This document shows, one piece after another, positions 1-5,589 of a DNA stretch of 5,589 bases. The position numbers and the translations under genes were made by a program. Below the pieces are notes generated by a model, which saw only the letters and a list, made by a program, of their open reading frames with translations, was not told where the DNA came from and did not search any database. Position 1 is the stretch's first letter. Every line of letters starts with the position of its first letter. This DNA comes from Spirochaetota bacterium (GTDB lineage: Bacteria > Spirochaetota > Spirochaetia > Treponematales > Treponemataceae), in assembly GCA_022704725.1 (NCBI GenBank), contig JAKJFV010000110.1:1-5589 (forward strand). Reading direction: 5' to 3'.

Positions 1-950
1 AAAGAATTATAAACAGCAGTTTGAGTCTCTTCATCATAGGTAAAGCAGGAACCGTCAATCTTTCTTACAGAGTGGGGTAAAACTTGAACATTTTCCCATG
101 TCTTATAATGCACAGAAACCTTAACATACATCCCAGGAACAAAGTCATGCAAGTTTTCACTTAGGGTAAATACTGCTTTAAAAACCTTTGATTCGCTTTG
201 AATATACGGATCAATTGTATCAATATAGGCTCTTGAAACGGCCTGTTCTGAATATCCCTGAGTTGCAGGCCGTATAACATCAGCATAGATGGAACCCCTG
301 AGCTCGTTAAACATCGCATAGTATTTTTCCGGTACATTGAGGCGTACTACAAGGTTAGAAAGATCTGCGACAATAGCCAGGGCTCCCTGTGTTCCTGCTA
401 TTGCTCCTTCACTCATAGATGCAGTAATAACAGTCCCTGTTATAGGACTGGTAACCCTAGTGTAGCTCAGCTGAAGATTTGCCAAATCAAATTGAGCCTT
501 TGCCGCATCGCGCTGAGCCTTTACGGAGTCGTAGTTCTGCTGGGTTGTTGCATTAGCCTTATATAAACTTTCAATACGCTCAAAGGTGCTTTGATGCCCA
601 AAGTACGCCGCCTTTGCCTGCAGCATTGTCTGCATGTAGGCAGCATCATCCAGAACTGCTATGAGACTTCCCTGCTCAACAAAATCTCCAGCCTTCACAG
701 GATACTCAATGATTCTTCCGTTTACCATCGGAACAACAGGAATCATAGCTTTTGCTTCAATGTAGCCAGATAACGTAAGGGATTGGGTTATTGTTTTTGT
801 CTCAGGCTGTGCAATTACGACAGCCGGCGGCGGGGCTTCATATGAGGCCTTGTCCTTCCGTGTCAGGAGCATTATTAAAACGATTAATCCGGCAGCTGTT
901 ACAGCAAAGGCTGCATAACGGATAAGTATAGAATTCTTTTTTGGCGGCAT
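1..950 (-). CDS. RND-type efflux periplasmic adaptor (HlyD/AcrA family), C-terminus cut by window edge
   Basis: This is the membrane-fusion subunit that bridges an inner-membrane RND pump and an outer-membrane channel, exporting drugs or other toxic compounds. The frame is open from ATG at 950-948 to the window edge, giving 316 visible residues. The family is usually about 350-400 aa, so perhaps 40-80 residues are missing. Seen: one hydrophobic anchor at residues 9-29 with no lipobox cysteine, so it is anchored by a helix rather than a lipid. A biotinyl/lipoyl-like half-motif lies at about 60-105 (SGYIEAK, VKAGDFVEQG, IAVLDD), followed by an alpha-helical hairpin at about 106-160. The second half-motif (LSYTRVTSPITGTV) lies at 161-174, and beta-barrel and membrane-proximal segments follow from about 191. 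The start is supported by AAGGAG (962-957), 6 nt upstream of the ATG. It is divergent from a TetR-type regulator, the classic layout for a locally repressed efflux operon. An RND permease gene is expected next, outside the window (inference). Confidence 0.93.
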   Translation of the reverse strand, partial: MPPKKNSILIRYAAFAVTAAGLIVLIMLLTRKDKASYEAPPPAVVIAQPETKTITQSLTLSGYIEAKAMIPVVPMVNGRIIEYPVKAGDFVEQGSLIAVLDDAAYMQTMLQAKAAYFGHQSTFERIESLYKANATTQQNYDSVKAQRDAAKAQFDLANLQLSYTRVTSPITGTVITASMSEGAIAGTQGALAIVADLSNLVVRLNVPEKYYAMFNELRGSIYADVIRPATQGYSEQAVSRAYIDTIDPYIQSESKVFKAVFTLSENLHDFVPGMYVKVSVHYKTWENVQVLPHSVRKIDGSCFTYDEETQTAVYNS

Positions 951-964
951 CAATAACTCCTTAA

Positions 965-998
965 AAAATATACTCCTTGTATAAAAGTAGTATATTTT
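965..998. repeat. Inverted repeat with perfect 10-bp arms, candidate operator
   Basis: The arms AAAATATACT (965-974) and AGTATATTTT (989-998) are exact reverse complements, separated by 14 bases. The repeat covers the expected -10 region and transcription start of the adaptor promoter, so it is better placed to act as a DNA operator than as a leader hairpin. The half-site AATATACT occurs a third time at 1038-1045, over the -10 of the tetR-type gene. Which protein binds it, if any, is unknown. Confidence 0.5.
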
Positions 999-1008
999 AC
1001 AAAATCAA
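978..1008 (-). promoter_or_regulatory. Probable promoter of the efflux adaptor gene
   Basis: On the minus strand the hexamer TTGATT (1008-1003) resembles a sigma-70 -35 box. Two weak -10 candidates follow: TTTATA (985-980, 17-nt spacing) and TATACA (983-978, 19-nt spacing). Transcription would begin near 972, leaving a leader of about 20 nt before the ATG that contains the AAGGAG site. The -35 is part of the left arm of the palindrome at 1001-1024. The -10 is poor, so the exact assignment is uncertain. Confidence 0.38.
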
Positions 1009-1024
1009 ACACAGTGTTGATTTT
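1001..1024. promoter_or_regulatory. Palindrome supplying both divergent -35 boxes, candidate repressor operator
   Basis: The arms AAAATCAA (1001-1008) and TTGATTTT (1017-1024) are exact reverse complements around an 8-nt centre that itself contains CAC and GTG. Each arm contains TTGATT when read outward, so the same symmetric element provides a -35 hexamer to both divergent promoters. A dimeric repressor bound here would block both transcripts. The symmetry and hexamers are seen directly; use as the TetR operator is inferred. Confidence 0.55.
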
Positions 1025-1045
1025 TATTCATAACTGTAATATACT
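1017..1045 (+). promoter_or_regulatory. Sigma-70-type promoter of the tetR-like gene
   Basis: TTGATT (1017-1022) and TATACT (1040-1045) are separated by exactly 17 nt, and each is close to the consensus TTGACA/TATAAT. Transcription would start at about 1052, giving a leader of about 65 nt before the TTG start at 1118. The -35 lies in the right arm of the 1001-1024 palindrome and the -10 overlaps the repeated AATATACT half-site, which suggests autoregulation. Confidence 0.6.
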
Positions 1046-1082
1046 CATAATCAGCATCAGTTGCAATATCCAAATAACATAT

Positions 1083-1096
1083 TTTTTGTACAAAAA
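1083..1096. repeat. 14-bp perfect palindrome in the tetR leader
   Basis: TTTTTGTACAAAAA reads identically on both strands and lies about 30 bases downstream of the predicted tetR transcription start, just before the ribosome-binding site. It could be a secondary operator for a dimeric regulator. It has no loop, so it is unlikely to form a stable RNA hairpin. With only A/T arms around GTAC, chance is a real alternative. Confidence 0.35.
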
Positions 1097-1104
1097 TATA
1101 TAAA

Positions 1105-1110
1105 AGGGGG
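1105..1110 (+). promoter_or_regulatory. Ribosome-binding site fixing the TTG start of the tetR-like gene
   Basis: AGGGGG at 1105-1110 lies 7 nt before TTG at 1118-1120. No purine-rich site precedes the upstream in-frame TTG at 1061. This makes 1118 the better start and removes 19 residues from the longest open frame. Confidence 0.72.
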
Positions 1111-1117
1111 AATCCTG

Positions 1118-1747
1118 TTGATTTTTAACAAACAAGACAAACATGAAGGGAATGATTTGTTTAAAAAAAAAGCTGAATACAAAAGTGCAATACGATCCCG
1201 CCGCCTTATTAAAGAAGCATATATCGGTCTTTTAAAGAATACCGATGCAAATAAGATAAGTATAACTGCTGTGGTTCAGGAAGCAGATATAAATAGAGGC
1301 ACCTTTTATGCTCACTATCGCGACCCTCAGGATGTTCTTGAAGAAATAACCAATGATTTTCTGGAAAACTTTCTGCAAATACTAAAAGAATTTCATTTTA
1401 CGATCTTCTTAAAAGATCCTCTTCCGCTTTTAAAAAAGTTTTCTCAATGTTTTGAAACAGATATGGATTTTTTCCGCCGCCTTACAGCTGCGAGAGGCTG
1501 CGAACCCTTTATGACAAAGCTCAAGGTCTTACTAATGAATTATATAACCAATGATGTTTCTGTTCCTCAAAAGGTAAGAAATGAGAGTGCATTTAAAGTC
1601 TCGGTTAATTTTTTCTGCAGCGGCATAGTAGCGGTGTATCAGGATTGGCTCGAAGGAAAACTCGGTGAAAATACAGAAGCTATAACACTTACATTAAACT
1701 ATATTGTCGTACAGATGGCAAAGCCGATTGTCGAAAGCCTCATGTAG
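1118..1747 (+). CDS. TetR/AcrR-family transcriptional repressor, likely regulator of the divergent efflux genes
   Basis: This is a DNA-binding repressor with an N-terminal helix-turn-helix and a C-terminal ligand/dimerisation domain, 209 aa from the TTG at 1118 (usual for the family, about 190-210). The HTH spans about residues 47-68. It contains the strongly family-typical run NRGTFYAHYRD (59-69), preceded by ITAVVQEADI. The type with INRGTFYxHY and a preceding RRLIKEAYIGLL helix resembles the low-GC group of TetR regulators that have a TetR_C_8-like C-terminus. The C-terminal part (about 75-209) is all-helical in appearance with no diagnostic ligand residues, so the inducer cannot be named. 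The longer open frame from TTG 1061 has no ribosome-binding site and would add a non-homologous-looking tail. Codons 16-18 form a run of nine A (1163-1171), ahead of the HTH. The gene is divergent from an RND adaptor, and the shared palindromic promoter region points to local repression and autoregulation (inference). Confidence 0.9.
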   Translation: MIFNKQDKHEGNDLFKKKAEYKSAIRSRRLIKEAYIGLLKNTDANKISITAVVQEADINRGTFYAHYRDPQDVLEEITNDFLENFLQILKEFHFTIFLKDPLPLLKKFSQCFETDMDFFRRLTAARGCEPFMTKLKVLLMNYITNDVSVPQKVRNESAFKVSVNFFCSGIVAVYQDWLEGKLGENTEAITLTLNYIVVQMAKPIVESLM

Positions 1748-1771
1748 TTATCGTACAAAAAAAAACCTTTT

Positions 1772-2578
1772 TTACAAACCTAAAAGTTCTTTAGCATTAG
1801 TATATAAGACTGCCGTATTCTGCTTGTCTTTTAAACCAAGCCGAAGAAAAGAACTGAGTTCTTCATCATGATTCCACATGGGAAAATCTGTTCCAAAAAG
1901 AAACCGTTCATACCCGTGCACATCAATAATTTTTTTTGCTTTTTCAGCCGGCAATTTCCATAATGAACTCGATGTGTCGAACCATAGATCTTTCCCTGCC
2001 AAAAATTTCAATACATCATCCCACTCGGTGTAGCCGCCGAAATGAGGCGCAACAATCTTAAGTTGCGGGTGCTTTTTTACTATGTTCCAGATTTTTTCCG
2101 GGTTTGAAAAACTATAACGCTCATCACCGGCATGAATTATGAGAATGAGGCCGAGGTTAGTCATAAGCTCATATGCTTCATCTAAACTGGATATGTCGGC
2201 CGGAAATTTTTGAAAATCAGGATGAAGTTTAATACCTTTCATTCCCAGTTTTTTAGCACGTTCAATTTCAGAAAGAATATCAGTCTGATCAGGATGAACC
2301 GATGCAAACCCTATAAACTTTGGTTCTCTATGCACCTCATCGGCAATAAAATCATTTATTGAAGAAACCTGTTCGGGTTTTGTCGCAACAGAATACACAC
2401 AGAACTTCTCGACACCGATTGCACTTCCTCTTTCAAGAAGCTCGGCTGCCAGTCCGTGATTTCTGACCGGAGCGTCATAAAATTTACCGACGCTTTCACT
2501 TGCCTTAACTGCAATTTTTTCAGGATAAATATGTGCATGAAAATCTATAACAGGTGTGTTTATATGCAGGTCTTTCAT
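1772..2578 (-). CDS. Amidohydrolase-2 family metal-dependent hydrolase (TIM barrel)
   Basis: This 268-aa protein resembles the amidohydrolase-2 / ACMSD-like family (COG2159 type): cytoplasmic TIM-barrel enzymes that use a divalent metal for hydrolysis or non-oxidative decarboxylation. Ligand motifs are in the usual order and complete: the HxH motif at H14/H16 (IDFHAHIYPE), GIKLHP at 115-120, HAGDE with H149, APHFGG with H179, and GTDFPMW with the catalytic Asp D231. The length is close to that of compact members and no signal peptide is visible. The start ATG (2578-2576) has GGAG (2589-2586) 7 nt upstream. The gene converges on the tetR-like gene with a 24-bp gap and follows the c-di-GMP pair on the same strand after 62 bp, so it may be read from that operon or from its own weak promoter. 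The substrate cannot be deduced; many family members are annotated only generically. No degeneration is seen, so an active enzyme is likely. Confidence 0.92.
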   Translation of the reverse strand: MKDLHINTPVIDFHAHIYPEKIAVKASESVGKFYDAPVRNHGLAAELLERGSAIGVEKFCVYSVATKPEQVSSINDFIADEVHREPKFIGFASVHPDQTDILSEIERAKKLGMKGIKLHPDFQKFPADISSLDEAYELMTNLGLILIIHAGDERYSFSNPEKIWNIVKKHPQLKIVAPHFGGYTEWDDVLKFLAGKDLWFDTSSSLWKLPAEKAKKIIDVHGYERFLFGTDFPMWNHDEELSSFLRLGLKDKQNTAVLYTNAKELLGL

Positions 2579-2604
2579 GGGATGTCTCCAATTATATCTA
2601 TGTT

Positions 2605-2633
2605 ATAGTACTGATTAAAAAGTATTTGGACAA
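2605..2633 (-). promoter_or_regulatory. Weak candidate promoter for the amidohydrolase gene
   Basis: On the minus strand TTGTCC (2633-2628) and TACTAT (2610-2605) are 17 nt apart, each matching four of six consensus bases. This would give a leader of about 20 nt that includes the GGAG site. A perfect TATAAT at 2596-2591 is too close to the start codon to leave the ribosome-binding site in the transcript. No terminator hairpin is seen in the 62-bp gap, so read-through from the upstream gene is equally possible. Confidence 0.3.
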
Positions 2634-2640
2634 GCAGAAT

Positions 2641-4575
2641 TTATGAGGATGAGAGCATAATCATTTTTAAATGAGACAGCACATCATCTGCGGGAGACGG
2701 CCTGCAAATATAGAATCCCTGCAGACAGCTGCAGCCGGATTCTATTACATAGTCATTCTGCTCCTTCGTTTCAATACCTTCTGCAAATATCTTATATGAT
2801 AACTTGTTAAACATAGATAGCGTACCTTTAAGAAGCTGTTTCCCCTTGATTGATGAGAAACTTTCATGTACAAGTTCCTTATCAAGTTTGATGCCGTCAA
2901 TAGGCGACTTAATAATCATCTCCATGTTTGAATAGTCTGTTCCGAATCCGTCTATTGCAAAATTAATTCCCGCTTGTTTTAGAATTTCAATGTTTTTATA
3001 AAAAGCCGATTCGTTAAAACTCAATATAGATTCAGAAACAAGCAGGCATAAATTTTCAGGTTCGAAGCTGCAGTCCCTGCACATTGTTAAAATTTCTTCA
3101 GCCCACGAGGAGTCAATACATTGAGATTCCTGGAGTTTTAACTGAATTTTCTTAATACCTAAAGAAAACAGCTTTTCTTTAACAAACCACCACAGCGCCT
3201 GTTTGAACATCATCGTACTTAGTCTTTTTGACTGCCCTGTTTCAAGAGCAGTTTTATATATATCATGCTGTCTAATCTGCCTGTTTTCCCGATTTGCTAT
3301 AAAAAGGGAAACCTCTAAGGCAAAATACTGTTTTAAATCACTGTCATAAATAGGCTGATACCGCAACTGGAGCGTACCCTGCCGGAAAATATCCTGCAGC
3401 TGGGCAACAATTTCTGTTTTATACCGGATGTCGTTAGACTGAATATCTTTGCCGTAAAATATATGCCTGTTGCCAATTTTTCTTGTAAAGCGTGAAAGAA
3501 GATCTATGCGCTCTGTTATTTCCCGAAAAGACAAAAAATCAAGAGGATATTGCAGAATAGTAACCTGTATAGTTATTTCAATTTGAACCGTTTCAATAGT
3601 CCAAATTTTTTCCAGCTGATGTACCATTTCCAAGGCAGTATTGCCTATGCTGGATTTAGGCACATTTTTTTTTGGTATAATGGCAAATAATCCTTCTTCA
3701 AGGCTGAAAATTTCAAAAGTATTTTTGCAGATGCTTTGTACTTTAGAAGAAAACAGCGACAGAAGAGCGGAGTAGCGGGTATAGTCAAAAAGCTCCTGCA
3801 GAACAGCAATGTCGGGAGACCGTACAACTATGACATAAAACCTGTTTTCCTTTTCGATCCTTTCATTTATGAGAAAGCTGAAAACTTCCGGTGTATAAAA
3901 TTTTGTCTGCGGGTCAATGCTGAATTTTTTGTTTTGAATGGCCATGAAAATAAAGAGAAAACAAATTGAGCCTGCAAAAGATTCGAGAACAATAGACGGT
4001 ATATTCTTTTGAATGATGATTGCTATTGCTGGAATAAGAATGCAGATATATACCGAATACTTAATTGACTCTGCTATTCGTACCTTTTTAAAAACTAACA
4101 GAAAAATAATAGCCGATAAATAAAGCACCGCGCTTGCGTATAGAATATTGAGACCCCAGCTTTTACAGTATGCTCCTTCTTCGGAAATAAAAAAAACAAA
4201 TCTGGTAAAAGGATTTGTAAGTATGAGTAAAAAAGAAAAAAAGTACGGGATGCACAACAAAGACCGTATAAGAAACCTTTTCGGGTACCTTCCTGTGAGT
4301 GCTAATACATAGGAAAAAATGCAGATTGGAATACTGTTGTGATTAATGTAAAAGAGCATCGTTGTTATATATGTAAACAGGAAATTTGAATCCGGTAAAT
4401 TATTTATTGCCAGAGAGCTTACTACCCCGGCGAGACTGGATATGACAGAGCAGATTAATATAAACATAAACAAAATATTCTGGCGTGTTGAAATTTGTTT
4501 TTGAACCGAATACATGAGCAGTGTGATTGAAGAAACTATAAATGCCATTACATCAAAATCCAGAACGTATGCCAT
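2641..4575 (-). CDS. Seven-helix membrane protein with degenerate GGDEF and degenerate EAL domains
   Basis: This 644-aa inner-membrane protein looks like a c-di-GMP signalling protein that has lost catalysis. About seven hydrophobic helices are visible at roughly 8-22, 33-57, 66-92, 102-121, 142-163, 171-190 and 196-213, an arrangement like 7TM sensor modules. A GGDEF-like domain follows (about 219-378; entry SIDPQTKFYTPEVF), but the signature position reads SLEEG (291-295), so cyclase activity is not expected. The EAL-like domain (about 384-640) keeps E421, E515, D542, K563, E599 and Q619. It reads EVS for EAL, K480 where the metal-binding Asn belongs, L512 for the first Glu of ExTE, and G543 for the second Asp of DDFGTG. 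Hydrolysis is therefore unlikely; a role as a c-di-GMP sensor or protein partner is inferred. The start ATG lies one base after the upstream stop (TAA-G-ATG), with a G-rich ribosome-binding site inside the upstream gene, indicating translational coupling to the apparently active EAL protein. Confidence 0.88.
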   Translation of the reverse strand: MAYVLDFDVMAFIVSSITLLMYSVQKQISTRQNILFMFILICSVISSLAGVVSSLAINNLPDSNFLFTYITTMLFYINHNSIPICIFSYVLALTGRYPKRFLIRSLLCIPYFFSFLLILTNPFTRFVFFISEEGAYCKSWGLNILYASAVLYLSAIIFLLVFKKVRIAESIKYSVYICILIPAIAIIIQKNIPSIVLESFAGSICFLFIFMAIQNKKFSIDPQTKFYTPEVFSFLINERIEKENRFYVIVVRSPDIAVLQELFDYTRYSALLSLFSSKVQSICKNTFEIFSLEEGLFAIIPKKNVPKSSIGNTALEMVHQLEKIWTIETVQIEITIQVTILQYPLDFLSFREITERIDLLSRFTRKIGNRHIFYGKDIQSNDIRYKTEIVAQLQDIFRQGTLQLRYQPIYDSDLKQYFALEVSLFIANRENRQIRQHDIYKTALETGQSKRLSTMMFKQALWWFVKEKLFSLGIKKIQLKLQESQCIDSSWAEEILTMCRDCSFEPENLCLLVSESILSFNESAFYKNIEILKQAGINFAIDGFGTDYSNMEMIIKSPIDGIKLDKELVHESFSSIKGKQLLKGTLSMFNKLSYKIFAEGIETKEQNDYVIESGCSCLQGFYICRPSPADDVLSHLKMIMLSSS

Positions 4576-4576
4576 C

Positions 4577-5589
4577 TTAATCCCCCCTGCTGCTGTTTAT
4601 TGACAAATAGTACAAAAAATCATCCGGTGAAAGAGGTCTTGAAAAATAATAACCCTGAATATACTGAATATTCGTATTTCTAATAATTGAAAGCTGGTTT
4701 TCTGTTTCAACTCCTTCTGCAACAATCTTTGTATTAAGCGGGTTAAAAAGGGCTGTTAAGGCTGTTAGCGCATGTAATCCCCGCTCGGAATTTTCTGCAG
4801 AGAGCAGCAGCGACCGGTCAATTTTAATATAATTAAAATCTATTGCAAGAAGATTGAGCATATTCGAATAGCCTGTACCGTAATCATCTATTGCAATAGA
4901 AAAGCCTGTCAGTATAAGCTGCTGAATTGTCGATTGAATAAGTTCTTTTGATGAAGCGGCGGCAGTCTCTGTAATCTCAAAACAAATATCTTTCGGTGAT
5001 AGTCCGTATATATTTACCGTGCGGAGCATATTTTGTGCAAGATTATTCTGGAAGCATTGCAGGGGTGAAAGATTAATTTCCATGTAGTCAAGAAAATATC
5101 CGTTTGCTCTTACTGCTGATAATACCCGGCAGGATTTATCCATTACAAGATCCCCGATGCTGTTTATAATACCAGCCTGTTCAGCAATAGGTATAAATTC
5201 AGCAGGAGATATCCACCCTAACTCTTTATCTTTATAGCGGATAAGAGCCTCTGCCGATACTACCTTATTGGTAGCTGCTTCAATAATCGGCTGAAAATAT
5301 ACCATAAAACTGTTTTCGAGAAGGGCTTTTCGTAATTTGCTCAGCACGAGAATGCGTCTGTTTTCCTGATCTTTAAGGACATCCTTTGCGTATAAAACTG
5401 TATTAAGCGGGTATTGAATGTCTTTTCTGCTCAAAAGATACATTGCCCGGTAAATGGAAGAAACATCAGCTGCATCTGAGGGGTATTCAATTCTGCAGAG
5501 ACGTACCGAAATGTGCAGTTCCTTATTCTCAAAGGAAACCGGTCTTGAAAAAAAATCAATAATTGTTTGAATAATCTGATCGGCGGTTT
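4577..5589 (-). CDS. GGDEF-EAL protein with intact EAL phosphodiesterase domain, N-terminus cut by window edge
   Basis: This is a probable cyclic-di-GMP phosphodiesterase that hydrolyses c-di-GMP to pGpG in the cytoplasm. The frame is open to the right window edge, giving 336 visible residues. The internal ATG at 5443 is not the start, because 48 further codons upstream continue a GGDEF fold without a stop. The visible GGDEF tail (about residues 1-75 of the fragment, ISVRLCRIEYP then YRAMYLLSRK) lacks the usual SIG and ALYxAK residues, so this half looks degenerate; its GGDEF signature is outside the window. The EAL domain (about 88-330) has every expected residue: EALIR (E113), INLSP (N172), FEITET (E204, E207), IDDYGTGYS (D234, D235), IKIDRS (K255, D257), VAEGVET (E291) and QGYYFSRP (Q311). 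An active enzyme is therefore predicted. It sits one base upstream of the membrane-bound, degenerate GGDEF-EAL paralogue. Whether it has its own sensor or membrane region cannot be seen. Confidence 0.92.
   Translation of the reverse strand, partial: TADQIIQTIIDFFSRPVSFENKELHISVRLCRIEYPSDAADVSSIYRAMYLLSRKDIQYPLNTVLYAKDVLKDQENRRILVLSKLRKALLENSFMVYFQPIIEAATNKVVSAEALIRYKDKELGWISPAEFIPIAEQAGIINSIGDLVMDKSCRVLSAVRANGYFLDYMEINLSPLQCFQNNLAQNMLRTVNIYGLSPKDICFEITETAAASSKELIQSTIQQLILTGFSIAIDDYGTGYSNMLNLLAIDFNYIKIDRSLLLSAENSERGLHALTALTALFNPLNTKIVAEGVETENQLSIIRNTNIQYIQGYYFSRPLSPDDFLYYLSINSSRGD
4582..4587 (-). promoter_or_regulatory. G6 ribosome-binding site inside the upstream EAL gene
   Basis: Read on the minus strand, AGGGGGG ends 6 nt before the ATG at 4575-4573 and lies within the last codons (Ser-Arg-Gly-Asp) of the upstream gene. 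A run of six G is an unusual Shine-Dalgarno variant, but the tetR-like gene here uses a similar AGGGGG. Its position supports coupled translation of the two c-di-GMP genes. Confidence 0.65.

Larger units (their letters stand above)
951..1117. promoter_or_regulatory. Divergent control region between efflux adaptor and tetR-type gene
   Basis: This 167-bp non-coding, very AT-rich stretch separates two genes that are transcribed away from each other. It holds the ribosome-binding sites of both, a probable promoter for each, and at least three symmetric elements (965-998, 1001-1024 and 1083-1096) suited to binding a dimeric repressor. TetR-family regulators next to divergent efflux genes commonly bind such palindromes. 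That this TetR protein binds here is inferred from position and symmetry only. Confidence 0.7.

Noticed and set aside
591..773. 60-codon open frame on the plus strand
   Set aside because: It lies wholly within the efflux adaptor on the opposite strand, whose protein is clearly recognisable; no ribosome-binding site or family resemblance.
1753..1775. A9-CC-T6 stretch between the convergent tetR-like and amidohydrolase genes, as a bidirectional terminator
   Set aside because: The only possible stem is pure A-T with a two-base loop, which would be too weak for a convincing intrinsic terminator, although U-tracts would be present on both strands.
2356..2538. 60-codon minus-strand frame
   Set aside because: It overlaps the amidohydrolase in another frame, and that enzyme's motifs span this region.
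2591..2596. Perfect TATAAT on the minus strand as the amidohydrolase -10
   Set aside because: Transcription would start within about 6 nt of the ATG, losing the GGAG site, and the -35 match is poor.
3645..3969. Two short open frames on opposite strands (3645-3827 minus, 3736-3969 plus)
   Set aside because: Both are inside the degenerate GGDEF-EAL gene in other frames and have no recognisable protein features.
5441..5443. ATG as the start of the rightmost EAL gene
   Set aside because: The frame continues upstream for 48 codons to the window edge and encodes recognisable GGDEF-type sequence (ISVRLCRIEYP), so this Met is internal.

Overview
This AT-rich window carries five protein-coding genes, three complete and two cut by the window edges. 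The best guess for the host is a diderm, low-GC bacterium, probably a spirochaete of the Treponema type. This is inferred from three things: an RND-type efflux adaptor implies an outer membrane, the TetR-family regulator and AT-rich codon use look 'Firmicutes-like', and c-di-GMP proteins with a multi-pass N-terminus are frequent in treponemes. No rRNA, tRNA or other taxonomic marker is present, so the assignment is tentative. No mobile element, CRISPR array or RNA gene was seen.

Left part (1-1747): a divergent drug-efflux locus. A membrane-anchored HlyD/RND periplasmic adaptor runs leftward and off the edge. A TetR/AcrR-type repressor runs rightward and probably starts at a TTG at 1118. The region between them (951-1117) is dense with symmetry. 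A palindrome at 1001-1024 places a TTGATT hexamer on each strand, and these look like the -35 boxes of the two divergent promoters. A second inverted repeat with perfect 10-bp arms lies at 965-998. Its half-site recurs over the tetR -10. The simplest reading is that the repressor binds here and controls both itself and the efflux genes.

Middle (1772-2578): a leftward amidohydrolase-2 family TIM-barrel metal hydrolase, convergent with tetR (24-bp gap).

Right part (2641-5589): two leftward c-di-GMP-type proteins in one transcription unit, separated by a single base. The upstream one (truncated by the window edge) ends in an EAL phosphodiesterase domain with all catalytic residues in place, behind a degenerate GGDEF tail. 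The downstream one has about seven membrane helices, then a GGDEF-like domain whose signature reads SLEEG, then an EAL-like domain that has lost most metal ligands. An apparently active enzyme is thus translationally coupled to a membrane-bound, apparently inactive relative. This pair is the most interesting point in the window. The amidohydrolase follows 62 bp later on the same strand and may be co-transcribed, but no functional link is evident from the sequence.
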